NCBI GenBank assembly: GCA_000632805.1
Contig: CP007444.1
Span: 3,088,772-3,152,771, forward strand
DNA from: Dyella jiangningensis
GTDB taxonomy: Bacteria > Pseudomonadota > Gammaproteobacteria > Xanthomonadales > Rhodanobacteraceae
DNA: 64,000 nucleotides
Reading direction: 5' to 3'
Both the position numbers and the translations under genes were made by a program. Positions 55,704 through 64,000 of the stretch are shown here, piece after piece. Position 1 is the first letter of the stretch; each line of letters opens with the position of its first letter. The notes beneath the pieces were generated by a model. That model saw nothing but the letters and a program-made list of their open reading frames with translations, was not told the DNA's origin and ran no database searches.

Positions 55704-57098
55704 CTACCCTGCCGCTCCGTCGACACCGCAATGGCGCGCCAGGGCGACAAGCAGCGGAGAGACATCCTCACCCTTGGCCACATGGGCCGTGAACCGGGCG
55801 GGACAGCGCTCCGCGATGGCCTCGGCGCGTTCCGGGGAGTCCGTCTCCAGGAACACACACGCACCGCTGCCGGAAAGCCTTGCCCGGCCGAAGCCGTCGA
55901 GCCAGTCCAACGCCGCGGCTACGCGCGGGTGTCGCGCGCGAACCACGGGCGCGAACGCGTTCTCGACCGTTTCGCCCGAAGCAAAGGATGAAATTGTGGC
56001 GGGCGGAGCATTTCGTGTCAATTCAGATGCTTGAAAAAGCGCCCCTGTCGGCACGTGTTCATGGGGGTCCAGCACCACGTACCAGCGCTCCGGCAGGGCC
56101 ATGGGGGTGAGCTTTTCGCCGATGCCCTCCGCCCAGGCCGAACGGCCGCGCACGAACACCGGCACGTCCGCACCCAGCTGCCTGCCGAGTTCCGCCAGGG
56201 CGTCCTCGTCCAGGCCGGCTCCCCAAAGCCGGTTCAGCGCGACGAGCACCGTTGCCGCGTCGGAACTGCCGCCACCCAGGCCGCCGCCCATCGGAATGCG
56301 CTTTTCCACTTCGATATCCACACCCGAGCCCGCCGGTGCGTGGGGCTGCAGCAGGCGGGCGGCACGCACCACCAGGTCGGTGTCGGCCGGCACGCCGGGG
56401 ACCTCGGTGAGACGGTGAATCTCTCCGTCGTGGCGCGGGCGAAGGCGGATCTCGTCACCCCAGTCGAGCAGCCGGAACACGGTCTGCAGGTCGTGGTAGC
56501 CATCGTGGCGGCGGCCGGTAATGCGCAGGAACAGGTTCACCTTGGCCGGCGCCGGCCAGACCGTCCAGTCCCGCGGATCAAGCGGTGGCAGCGGGCGACT
56601 CATGAAGACGCGGAGATCATCGGGAAAGCCATTTTCACGGTCGCGTTCGCGATAGAAGGCGAACTCCGGGAGATCCTTGTCCATCACGACGAAGCCGTGT
56701 TTCGCATAGAAGGGCGCGTTCCAGGGCACATCGGACAGGGTACCGAGGTCCACCCGGTGATAGCCGGCCATGCGGGCCCAGCCACAGGCATGTTCCAGCA
56801 GCGCCGCGCCGATACCGCGCTGGCCGTGCGAAGGCAAAACGTCCATCTCCGCCACGCCGATGGCTTCGCCACCCTGCTCCGCGTCCAGCCAGATGAAACC
56901 GACCGGCTCGCCCGAGCCGATCATTGCCACCCAGACCAGTCCACGGGCGATCGCCTCGCGCAATACCTCGGGAGGCATCGACACGTCGCGGTAGGCGCGC
57001 CACGCACGATGGCGGCGGAACAGCTCGACGGCGGCGCGTTCAATGGCGCAGAGGGCGTCGACCTGGTCGGGTTGGGCGCGTTCGATGTGGACGGTCAT
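55704..57098 (-). CDS. ispE: GNAT acetyltransferase - IspE (CDP-ME kinase) fusion protein
   Basis: One continuous 464-residue frame codes for two domains. Residues 1-165 are a GNAT acetyltransferase: N-terminus MTVHIERAQPDQVDALC, acetyl-CoA loop HGQRGIGAALLEHA (about 89-102), and AFYAKHGFVV. Residues about 170-464 are IspE, the GHMP kinase that phosphorylates CDP-methylerythritol in the MEP isoprenoid pathway: WPAPAKVNLFLRITG (about 178-192), the ATP loop PMGGGLGGGSSDAA (about 269-282) and RLSGSGACVF near the C-terminus. The junction reads RVFMSRPLPPLDPRDW with no stop codon. An internal ATG at 56603 could start IspE alone, but no ribosome-binding site precedes it. lolB follows upstream and tRNA-Gln downstream, the standard ispE place. 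Confidence 0.88.
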   Translation of the reverse strand: MTVHIERAQPDQVDALCAIERAAVELFRRHRAWRAYRDVSMPPEVLREAIARGLVWVAMIGSGEPVGFIWLDAEQGGEAIGVAEMDVLPSHGQRGIGAALLEHACGWARMAGYHRVDLGTLSDVPWNAPFYAKHGFVVMDKDLPEFAFYRERDRENGFPDDLRVFMSRPLPPLDPRDWTVWPAPAKVNLFLRITGRRHDGYHDLQTVFRLLDWGDEIRLRPRHDGEIHRLTEVPGVPADTDLVVRAARLLQPHAPAGSGVDIEVEKRIPMGGGLGGGSSDAATVLVALNRLWGAGLDEDALAELGRQLGADVPVFVRGRSAWAEGIGEKLTPMALPERWYVVLDPHEHVPTGALFQASELTRNAPPATISSFASGETVENAFAPVVRARHPRVAAALDWLDGFGRARLSGSGACVFLETDSPERAEAIAERCPARFTAHVAKGEDVSPLLVALARHCGVDGAAG

Positions 57099-57126
57099 GG
57101 GGTGTCGATGGCTCACATGGTTGCTT

Positions 57127-57147
57127 CCTCTCCCCGATGGGGAGAGG
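57127..57147. repeat. REP-like palindrome (copy 1)
   Basis: CCTCTCCCC-GAT-GGGGAGAGG is a 9-bp perfect stem followed by ACCGAGGTGAGGG, the pattern of dispersed extragenic palindromes in gammaproteobacteria. It lies in the 168-base lolB-ispE spacer. Confidence 0.6.
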
Positions 57148-57232
57148 ACCGAGGTGAGGGAGGTGCTCGCGACGGCGAGTCGACAAAGCGCGCTCACCGT
57201 CAGCGGGATCGCAAGATTGGCCCCTCAACTTC

Positions 57233-57254
57233 CCCTCTCCCACAGGGGAGAGGG
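57233..57254. repeat. REP-like palindrome (copy 2)
   Basis: CCCTCTCCC-ACAG-GGGAGAGGG is a 9-bp stem of the same type as copy 1, 12 bases after the lolB stop. The two copies lie about 85 bases apart with TGAGGG and CCCCTCA between them, as in paired REP arrangements. Confidence 0.6.
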
Positions 57255-57266
57255 ATAAAGCTCGTG

Positions 57267-57896
57267 CTACTGGAAGCTCCAGGACTCCACCGACAGCCTG
57301 ACCTTGTTCGGCGGGCTTTCGGCGAACACCTTGCTGGGCACCGCTTGCGGATGGGTTGTGTCCCAGGCCGGATAGCTCACGGTCCAGCCGTCCTGAACCA
57401 GCTGGGATGGGAGGCCGTCGGCACCGAACTTCAGTTCCGCCGGACCGCTGTCGGCGCGCAAGCCCAATGCCCAGGCACGCAAGTCACGCAGCGGCACGCG
57501 CCAGCCCAAGGCCTTCTCCACCAGCGTTTCGGCGTCGGGGCTGCGCACCGGGCCGCCTTCGAGACCATCGAGCACGGCGCCATCCGGCGTGACGTTCAGG
57601 CGGAAGCTCTTGGCTCCCACGGGGCCGCGCATGACGAACTCATAGCTGTCGCCGTTCTGCGTCCAGACGAGCGTGCCGCTGCCGCCGTCGCTCTTGCCGT
57701 TGACCTGGCCGGACACGCCGATCTTTCCCTGCAGCACCCAGTGATCCACCTTGGCCAGCTGGTGTTCGCGCGCACGCTGTTGATCGAGCAACACGGTGTA
57801 GTCGGCCTGGACCGGACGCACGGCTTCCTTGTGGGCGCACGCGGCCAGCAGCAGCAGCGGCAAGGCTGCCGCGAGTAGGCGAAGGGGGAGCTTCAT
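57267..57896 (-). CDS. lolB: Outer-membrane lipoprotein insertase LolB
   Basis: 209 residues; receives lipoproteins from LolA and inserts them in the outer membrane. The lipobox LLAAC places the lipidated residue at Cys20. VDHWVLQGKIGVSGQ and the half-barrel pattern follow. Its ATG overlaps the stop of the upstream TPR lipoprotein gene (ATGA), so the two are translationally coupled. Confidence 0.93.
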   Translation of the reverse strand: MKLPLRLLAAALPLLLLAACAHKEAVRPVQADYTVLLDQQRAREHQLAKVDHWVLQGKIGVSGQVNGKSDGGSGTLVWTQNGDSYEFVMRGPVGAKSFRLNVTPDGAVLDGLEGGPVRSPDAETLVEKALGWRVPLRDLRAWALGLRADSGPAELKFGADGLPSQLVQDGWTVSYPAWDTTHPQAVPSKVFAESPPNKVRLSVESWSFQ

Positions 57897-59632
57897 GGAT
57901 TGAGGCGCTTGAGAGTGTTGTGGAGGGTGGCGCTTTGCGGGTCGATCTTACGCACTTCGTCGAACACGCGCCGCGCATCTTCCTGGCGCCCCTGCTTCCA
58001 CAGCACTTCGCCCAGGTGCACGCCGACGTCGGCGTCCTTGCGCGCCGCCCATGCACCACGCAGCGTTTTTTCCGCCTGGTCCAGATGGCCGAGCCGGTAT
58101 TGCAGCCAGCCCCAGGAATCCTCGATTGCCGGATCGTTCGGACGCGCTGCACGCGCCGATTCGATCAAGCGCTCGGCCTCCGGCAGGTCGCGGTTGGCGT
58201 CGGCGAGGGTGAAGCCCAGCGCATTGCTGGCGTCGGTGTCGTCGGGCTTGAGCTGAAGCAGGTGCCGGAAATCACTCACGGCCTGGTCGATGTTGCCCGA
58301 TTCGGCAAAGGCGAGGCCCCGGCCATAGAGCAAGGCGGGGTCGTCCGGCGTTACCTGCAAGGCGCGGCTGAACGAGCGCTCGGCCTGGGAATATTGTTGC
58401 TCGTTCATGTACAGCTCGGCGTCGACCTCGTAGGCGCGCCGCAGCAGTGCAGGCTGGTCGAGGTAGTCGGTCTGCATCTGCGCCAGCTGCTCGTGGGCCT
58501 CGGCGCTGCGGCCGAGATCCTGCAGCAACACGGCACTGCGCACGTCCGCATCGAAGGCGTGGTCGTCGTCATCCGCGACCTGGTCGTACCACTTCAGCGC
58601 GTCTTCTTTCTTGTCGAGCATTTCGGCGAGCTGGCCAAGCAGGTAGGCGTTGCTCTGACGCACGTCCTCGGAAGAACGCTGGATCTGCCCGTAGAGGCGG
58701 GAGATGGTCTTGGTGTCGTTGGCGCGGGCGGCCAGGGCGGCACGCATCGCATAGATGTCGGCATCCTGCGGACCGTTGTCGAGCAGCTTCGCCGCGGCGG
58801 CGTAATCGCCCCCCTGCCCCAGCAACGTGGCATAGGCCAGCCGCAGGTGGGTGTTCTTCGGGTCCTTCGCCATGGCCTTGTCGAACAGCGCCTTGGCGCC
58901 GGCCTTGTCGCCATCGCGGTATTTCATCTGGCCCAGCCAGGCGTAGGTTTCGCCGGTGCCGAAACGCTTCACGGCGCCATCGGCGATCTGCATGGCGTAG
59001 GCATGGCGGCCCAGCTTGTCACCCAGCTCGCTCATGGCCAGCCACGCCTGGGGGTCGCCCGGCAGTCGCTGCGGGGTTGCGACGGCTTCGAGCAGCTGCG
59101 CAGCCTGGGCCGGATCGCGGCTACCGACCAGGACCCGTCCGAACTGGCGCCAGGCGTCCGGATCACCGGTGCCGACCAGCAGCTCCAACTGCCGGCGGGC
59201 TTCGTCGGTGTTGCCCTGGCTCAACGCCAGCTGGGCGCGCGCCTGGGCCAATCCCGCAGGCTTGGCGCCGAGCGCCTGCCAGCGGTTGATGGCGGCTTCG
59301 GCGGCCGGGGTGTCCCGTATGGCGACCGCGAGTGCGGCGGCCTGTTCGGCCACCTTGGGGTCGTTGGACAGCATCATGGCCCGGCCGTAGGTGGCCGAAG
59401 CCGTCTTGAGATCGGTACGGGTGAGTGCCATCTCGCCGGCAAGGAGCTGGGCCAGCAGGTCATGGTCTTCGTCCGGCGTGACCACCACCAGCTTGTCCAG
59501 GGGCTGGCTGGACGCGGCGGCCTGGTGCCTCGCTCCGCCCGGCACCGAGGCGCATCCGGCAAGCACCAGTGCCACCATGCCGCCGACCGCAAAATGCCGC
59601 ACTTGCTTGAACTTGGACCACCTGCTCAGCAC
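57893..59632 (-). CDS. TPR-repeat lipoprotein
   Basis: 579 residues with a lipoprotein signal (MLSRWSKFKQ..., lipobox LAGC, lipidated Cys27) and tetratricopeptide-like repeats over nearly the whole mature part, for example PDDPALLYGRGLAFAESGNI and TDASNALGFTLADANRD. Homologues sit beside lolB in Pseudomonas and Xanthomonas; their exact role is not established, and an outer-membrane scaffold is likely. It overlaps lolB by four bases and is divergent from hemA by 108 bases. Confidence 0.9.
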   Translation of the reverse strand: MLSRWSKFKQVRHFAVGGMVALVLAGCASVPGGARHQAAASSQPLDKLVVVTPDEDHDLLAQLLAGEMALTRTDLKTASATYGRAMMLSNDPKVAEQAAALAVAIRDTPAAEAAINRWQALGAKPAGLAQARAQLALSQGNTDEARRQLELLVGTGDPDAWRQFGRVLVGSRDPAQAAQLLEAVATPQRLPGDPQAWLAMSELGDKLGRHAYAMQIADGAVKRFGTGETYAWLGQMKYRDGDKAGAKALFDKAMAKDPKNTHLRLAYATLLGQGGDYAAAAKLLDNGPQDADIYAMRAALAARANDTKTISRLYGQIQRSSEDVRQSNAYLLGQLAEMLDKKEDALKWYDQVADDDDHAFDADVRSAVLLQDLGRSAEAHEQLAQMQTDYLDQPALLRRAYEVDAELYMNEQQYSQAERSFSRALQVTPDDPALLYGRGLAFAESGNIDQAVSDFRHLLQLKPDDTDASNALGFTLADANRDLPEAERLIESARAARPNDPAIEDSWGWLQYRLGHLDQAEKTLRGAWAARKDADVGVHLGEVLWKQGRQEDARRVFDEVRKIDPQSATLHNTLKRLNP

Positions 59633-59740
59633 ACTATTCTCCGCTCATCCGTCTGTGTTGGCCGCCACCAATGTAGAACGGCCGGTGCCAAAACCTAGTT
59701 TACGCTGCCGGCTGCCTCCCGCCCCGAATTGCCCTGAACC

Positions 59741-61015
59741 ATGACGCTCATTGCCTTAGGGCTCAACCACCTCACTGCGCCGGTCAACCTGCGCGAGCAA
59801 GTGGCATTCGATGGGGATTCCACCGGGGCCGCCCTGGAAGCGCTTTCGCGCGAACCCGGGGTGGAGGAGGCATTGATCCTTTCCACCTGCAACCGTACGG
59901 AGCTCTATGTGAGCGTCGCGGCTGGAGCCGAAGACGTTCCACAGGCCTGGCTCAACCGCCATCATCAACTGACTGCGGGCAGGCTGGACGAGTTCCTGTA
60001 TCGCCACGATGAAGACGACGCCGTGCGTCACATGTTCCGCGTGGCGACAGGGCTGGATTCCATGGTGCTGGGCGAGCCGCAGATCCTCGGGCAGGTGAAG
60101 GACGCCTACCAGCAGGCACGCGATGCCCGCGTGCTGCGCGCGCCGATGGAGCGCCTGCTGCAGCACACCTTCGCCGTCGCCAAGCGCGTGCGCACGGACA
60201 CCCGCATTGGCGCGCATACCGTCTCCGTGGCATTCACCGCCGTACGCCTGGCCGAGCAGGCCTTTACCGACCTGCGCCAGGCCTGCGTGCTGCTGATCGG
60301 TGCGGGCGACACCATCGAACTGGCCGCGCGGCACCTCGCCGACAAGCAGGTACGTCGACTGATCGTCGCCAACCGCACGCTGGAAAATGCCCAGGAGCTG
60401 GCCAGCCGCCATGGCGGCTATGCCGTCTCGCTGGCCGACCTGCCGCAGCATCTCGCCGAGGCGGACATCGTCATCAGCTCCACCGCGGCGCGACAACCCA
60501 TCGTCACGCATGCGATGGTCGAGAAGGCCATCGCCACGCGCCGGCGCAAGCCGATGTTCATGGTGGACATCGCGGTGCCGCGCGACATCGAGCCCTCGGT
60601 GGGTGAACTTGACGACGTGTTCCTCTATGGCATCGACGACTTGCGCCAGGTCATCGACGACAACCGTCGCCTGCGCGAAGCCGCGGCGCGCGAAGCCGAC
60701 GCCATTATCGACCTGCAGGTCGAGCGTTACATGGCGTGGCGCCGCGCGCTCACGGTGCGCAATCCGGCAGTGGACCTGCGCCTGCACGCCGAGGTCTATC
60801 GCGACGAAGTGCTGGAAAAGGCGCGCGCCATGATCGCGCGAGGAAAATCGCCGGAAGAGGCGCTGGCCTTTCTCGCCAACACGCTGACCAACAAGCTGCT
60901 GCATCACCCGAGCGCGCGCCTGCGCGAAGCGGCGCTCAGCGGTGACATGGATCTGCTTCACGCAGCCGGCCGTCTTTATGGCATCGAGGAAAAACCGGAA
61001 GTGAGCGAAGAGTAG
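59741..61015 (+). CDS. hemA: Glutamyl-tRNA reductase
   Basis: 424 residues; first committed step of C5-pathway tetrapyrrole synthesis, reducing glutamyl-tRNA to glutamate semialdehyde. The catalytic Cys50 lies in STCNRTELY, the NADPH-binding part starts at VLLIGAGDTIELAA, and the C-terminal dimerisation domain is full length. It is divergent from the lolB cluster and co-oriented with prfA. Confidence 0.97.
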   Translation: MTLIALGLNHLTAPVNLREQVAFDGDSTGAALEALSREPGVEEALILSTCNRTELYVSVAAGAEDVPQAWLNRHHQLTAGRLDEFLYRHDEDDAVRHMFRVATGLDSMVLGEPQILGQVKDAYQQARDARVLRAPMERLLQHTFAVAKRVRTDTRIGAHTVSVAFTAVRLAEQAFTDLRQACVLLIGAGDTIELAARHLADKQVRRLIVANRTLENAQELASRHGGYAVSLADLPQHLAEADIVISSTAARQPIVTHAMVEKAIATRRRKPMFMVDIAVPRDIEPSVGELDDVFLYGIDDLRQVIDDNRRLREAAAREADAIIDLQVERYMAWRRALTVRNPAVDLRLHAEVYRDEVLEKARAMIARGKSPEEALAFLANTLTNKLLHHPSARLREAALSGDMDLLHAAGRLYGIEEKPEVSEE

Positions 61016-61093
61016 CGGCGAAAGCGAAAACCCGGGCACGCCCAGTCCGTGCCGCTCCCCTCGCCTTCCGTATCTCATTGCCCGCATTCCGCC

Positions 61094-62173
61094 ATGACGC
61101 CATCCATCCGCCGCAAGCTCGAAACCCTCGCCGAACGCCACGAAGAAATCGGCCTCCTGCTCGGCCAGCCCGATGTACTCGCCGACAACAACCGCTTCCG
61201 CGAACTGTCGCGCGAGTACGCGCAGCTCGAACCGGTCACTGCCTCGCTGCGCGAGCGCGACCAGGCCGAGCGCGAGCTGGCCGAGACGCGCGCCATGCTG
61301 GACGATCCCGAACTGCGCGACATGGCGCATGACGACGTCGCCCGGCTTGAACAACGCCTGGTCGAACTCGACGACGAGCTGCAGATCCTGCTGCTGCCCA
61401 AGGACCCGCGTGACGAGGCGAACCTGTTCTTCGAAGTGCGCGCCGGCACCGGCGGCGACGAGGCGGCGATCTTTGCCGGCGACCTGTTCCGCATGTACAC
61501 GCGCTATGCCGAGCGTCGCCGCTGGCACGTCGAAGTGCTCAGCGAAAACCCGGGCGAACATGGCGGCTACAAGGAAATCGTGGCGCGCGTCGAAGGCAAG
61601 GGTGCGTATTCACGACTGAAGTTCGAATCGGGCACGCATCGCGTGCAGCGCGTGCCGGAAACCGAATCGCAGGGACGCATCCACACCTCGGCGGCCACCG
61701 TGGCGATCCTGCCCGAGATGGACGAGATCGACGACATCGAGATCAACCCGGCCGACCTGAAGACCGACACCTTCCGCGCCTCGGGCGCGGGCGGCCAGCA
61801 CGTCAATAAGACCGATTCGGCCATCCGCATCACCCATCTGCCCACCGGCATCGTGGTGGAGTGCCAGGACGAGCGCAGCCAGCACAAGAACCGCGCCCGC
61901 GCGCTCAGCCTGTTGAAGGCACGCCTGCTCGACGAGCAGCGCAGCAAGCAGGCCGCCGCACAGGCCGAATCGCGCCGCCTGCAGGTGGGTTCGGGCGATC
62001 GCAGCCAGCGCATCCGCACCTACAACTTCCCGCAGGGACGCATCACGGACCACCGCGTGAATCTCACCCTGTACCGCCTGCCGGAAGTGCTGCAGGGCGA
62101 CATGGACGAGTTGGTCGACACGCTGACACGCGAGAACCAGGCGGACGAACTGAAGGCTCTCACGGCCGGCTGA
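61094..62173 (+). CDS. prfA: Peptide chain release factor 1
   Basis: 359 residues; reads UAA/UAG stop codons. The GGQ hydrolysis motif is in [17 protein letters not shown], and the tripeptide anticodon region reads [14 protein letters not shown] (PxT form). The start [16 protein letters not shown] at 61094 fits the family; the frame is open 15 codons upstream without homology. It follows hemA after 78 bases, the standard hemA-prfA order; prmC is not next. Confidence 0.97.
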   Translation: MTPSIRRKLETLAERHEEIGLLLGQPDVLADNNRFRELSREYAQLEPVTASLRERDQAERELAETRAMLDDPELRDMAHDDVARLEQRLVELDDELQILLLPKDPRDEANLFFEVRAGTGGDEAAIFAGDLFRMYTRYAERRRWHVEVLSENPGEHGGYKEIVARVEGKGAYSRLKFESGTHRVQRVPETESQGRIHTSAATVAILPEMDEIDDIEINPADLKTDTFRASGAGGQHVNKTDSAIRITHLPTGIVVECQDERSQHKNRARALSLLKARLLDEQRSKQAAAQAESRRLQVGSGDRSQRIRTYNFPQGRITDHRVNLTLYRLPEVLQGDMDELVDTLTRENQADELKALTAG

Positions 62174-62233
62174 GCCGCGGCCATGAGACATCCGCGGATT
62201 GGCAGCCACCACGCCCTGCGTTAGTTTGGGCGG

Positions 62234-64000
62234 ATGACTGATCTCTTTACCCCTCCCGCGACCGTCCTTGCCCAGCAGATCGTCGCGCAGATCGAACGCG
62301 GCGACTTCGCCGGCGCCGAACGGGCAGCCGTCGACGCCCGCGCCCACTACCCGGACCACGCCGAACTCGCGCGCCTGCACGGCGTCGCCCTGTTGCAGCT
62401 GCAGCGCCCGGCAGATGCTGTCGCGGTGCTCGAAGAAGCCGCGCAGATGGATCCGCAGAGCGTCGAGGTGCAATGCAACCTCGGCAGCGCCCAGGTGGCC
62501 AACGGCGACGCCGACAACGCCATCGAGCGGCTGCGTGCCGCGCTACGCATGGCGCCCGGCCACCCGGCCGTGCTGCTGACGCTGGGCAATGCCTTGATGG
62601 CCGCGGCCCGTTTCCAGAACGCACGTGATTCGTACGCCATGGCGACGCATGGCGCACCGGCCCATCCGGGCATCCGCCTCAACCTGGCCGGCGCCGAGCT
62701 CGAACTGGGCAACGTCGATCAGGCCAAGGTGCATGCGGATGAAGCCTTGGAATTGCACCCGCGCTTCGACGCCGCGCATGCGATGCGCGGCCGCATCCTG
62801 CTCACGCAGGGCCAGGCGATCGAAGCGGGTGAATCGTGGCTGCTCGCCGAGCGGCTATCGCCACGGAACCATGAGTATCCCTTCGCCGCCGGCCAGGCGA
62901 TGGAAGATGCCGGCCAACTCGAAGCCGCCGCCAAGGCCTATGAGCGCGCGCTGGCGCTGCATCCCGACCAGGGCCCGGTGCTTGGGCAGCTGCTGTTCCT
63001 ACGCCGCCGACTATGTGATTGGCACGACCTGGACGACCTGAGCGCCCGTTTGCAGCAGATCATCGCGGACGGCAGTTCACCGGTGAGTCCGTTCGTGATG
63101 CTCTCCGAAGACGTCGATGCCGAGTTGCAGTTGCGCTGCGCGAAGGCCTATGCGGAGGGCATCGAGCAACAGGCTGCGCCGTTGCGCAAGCAGCAGGCGT
63201 TCACCCATGCCAAGCCTGCGCCGGATGCCGCGGTCCGCGTGGGCCTCGTCGCCGATGGCTTCAACGATCACGCCACCGGCCTGCTGGTCGTGGCCATGCT
63301 CGAAGCGCTGGCCGATGACGAAGACCTGGACCTGCACCTGTTCGCGACCACCGCGGATGACGGCGGCACGATCCGCCGCCGACTGGCGACGGCCGCCACG
63401 CTGCATGACGTGTCCGCGCTCAACCACGCGCAAGTCGCACAGCGCATCCATGACACCGGCGTGGAAATCCTGTTCGATCTCAACGGTTACTCCGGGCGTG
63501 ACAACGCCGAACTGTTCGCGCTGCGCCCGGCACCGATCCAAGTGAACTGGCTGGCCTATCCCGGCAGCACGGGTGCGCCATGGATGGACTATCTGCTGGC
63601 CGACAAGACCGTGCTGCCCGACGACCTGCGCCACACGGTGAGCGAAAAGCTGATCCGCCTGCCGCGCTGCTACCAGCCCAACGACAACACCCGCGTCGTG
63701 GCCGAGCCGCCGTCACGCGCCGATTGCGGCCTCCCCGAGCAAGGCACCGTGTTCGCCTGCTTCAACAACAGCTACAAGCTCAACCCTGCGGCCTTCGCGC
63801 GTCTGATGCTGGTGCTGCAGCAGGTACCGGACAGCGTGCTGTGGCTGTTGAGCGGCCCCGAGAGCGCCGACGACCGGCTGCGCGCGGCCGCGGGCGCGGC
63901 AGGCATTGCGCCCGAGCGCCTGGTGTTCCTGCCGCGGCTGCCGCATGCGGAGTATCTCTCGCGCTATGGGCATGCCGACCTTTTTCTCGACACGCTGCCT
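62234..64000 (+). CDS. TPR-containing OGT-like (GT41) glycosyltransferase, partial at window end
   Basis: An open frame of 589 codons from ATG 62234 to the window edge, 3' end missing. Residues about 10-250 form tetratricopeptide repeats (for example EEAAQMDPQSVEVQCNLGSA). From about 300 on it matches the catalytic part of O-GlcNAc transferases and SPINDLY proteins: VGLVADGFNDHATG, AYPGSTGAPWMDYLLADKTV, FACFNNSYKLNPAAF and RLVFLPRLPHAEYL followed by ADLFLDTLP. Such enzymes glycosylate proteins; a structurally studied homologue is known from Xanthomonas campestris. Whether this one has substrates in the cell is unknown. Confidence 0.88.
   Translation, partial: MTDLFTPPATVLAQQIVAQIERGDFAGAERAAVDARAHYPDHAELARLHGVALLQLQRPADAVAVLEEAAQMDPQSVEVQCNLGSAQVANGDADNAIERLRAALRMAPGHPAVLLTLGNALMAAARFQNARDSYAMATHGAPAHPGIRLNLAGAELELGNVDQAKVHADEALELHPRFDAAHAMRGRILLTQGQAIEAGESWLLAERLSPRNHEYPFAAGQAMEDAGQLEAAAKAYERALALHPDQGPVLGQLLFLRRRLCDWHDLDDLSARLQQIIADGSSPVSPFVMLSEDVDAELQLRCAKAYAEGIEQQAAPLRKQQAFTHAKPAPDAAVRVGLVADGFNDHATGLLVVAMLEALADDEDLDLHLFATTADDGGTIRRRLATAATLHDVSALNHAQVAQRIHDTGVEILFDLNGYSGRDNAELFALRPAPIQVNWLAYPGSTGAPWMDYLLADKTVLPDDLRHTVSEKLIRLPRCYQPNDNTRVVAEPPSRADCGLPEQGTVFACFNNSYKLNPAAFARLMLVLQQVPDSVLWLLSGPESADDRLRAAAGAAGIAPERLVFLPRLPHAEYLSRYGHADLFLDTLP

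Noticed and set aside
55704..56603. Stand-alone ispE starting at the internal ATG 56603
   Set aside because: No ribosome-binding site before the ATG and no stop codon before it; kept only as an alternative to the fusion.
59756..61561. 601-codon minus-strand frame opposite hemA and prfA
   Set aside because: It spans two clear genes in antisense and has no signature of its own.

Overview
The window is a chromosomal segment of a high-GC gammaproteobacterium. Gene content and order fit Xanthomonadales, most likely Rhodanobacteraceae (Dyella, Luteibacter or Rhodanobacter type). The pointers are the class II DAHP synthase, an OGT-like protein next to prfA, rng followed by yhdP, no rpmJ after secY, and the block tRNA-Tyr/Gly/Thr-tuf-tRNA-Trp-secE. 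The genus is an inference from family resemblance and synteny; no 16S gene is present.

Region 1 (1-14736) is mixed. It holds the 5' part of yhdP, a short MITE-like inverted-repeat element against the rng stop codon, rng, a Mug-type DNA glycosylase, a LysR regulator divergent from an NAD(P)-binding epimerase, two translationally coupled c-type cytochromes (5 hemes in all) with no dehydrogenase beside them, an exported amidase, a MASE1 membrane sensor with a degenerate kinase core, aroG (class II) and dsbB.

Region 2 (14921-48044) is one long minus-strand block for translation and transcription. Transcription runs from high to low coordinates: tRNA-Tyr, -Gly, -Thr, tuf, tRNA-Trp, secE, nusG, rplKAJL, rpoBC, rpsLG, fusA, a second tuf, then the S10, spc and alpha operons down to rpoA and rplQ. 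Terminators follow nusG, the second tuf and rplQ. Sigma-70-like promoters can be read before tRNA-Tyr, rplK, rpsL, rpsJ and, inside the spc operon, rpsH. At the four protein-operon promoters the predicted mRNA begins almost at once with a stable hairpin, a repeated pattern that is the most unusual regulatory signal here. Several other spacers carry perfect stem-loops, some with UUCG loops, without U-tracts.

Region 3 (48107-52076) carries an acyl-CoA thioesterase, a GNAT acetyltransferase, and a two-gene partner-switching module: a membrane sensor/PP2C phosphatase/ATPase-kinase fusion coupled to a STAS protein.

Region 4 (52077-64000) is the conserved ychF-pth-rplY-prs-ispE-lolB cluster with a tRNA-Gln between prs and ispE. 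It is divergent from hemA-prfA and an OGT-like TPR glycosyltransferase cut by the window end. In this cluster ispE is fused in frame to an N-terminal GNAT acetyltransferase domain, the clearest protein-level novelty of the window.
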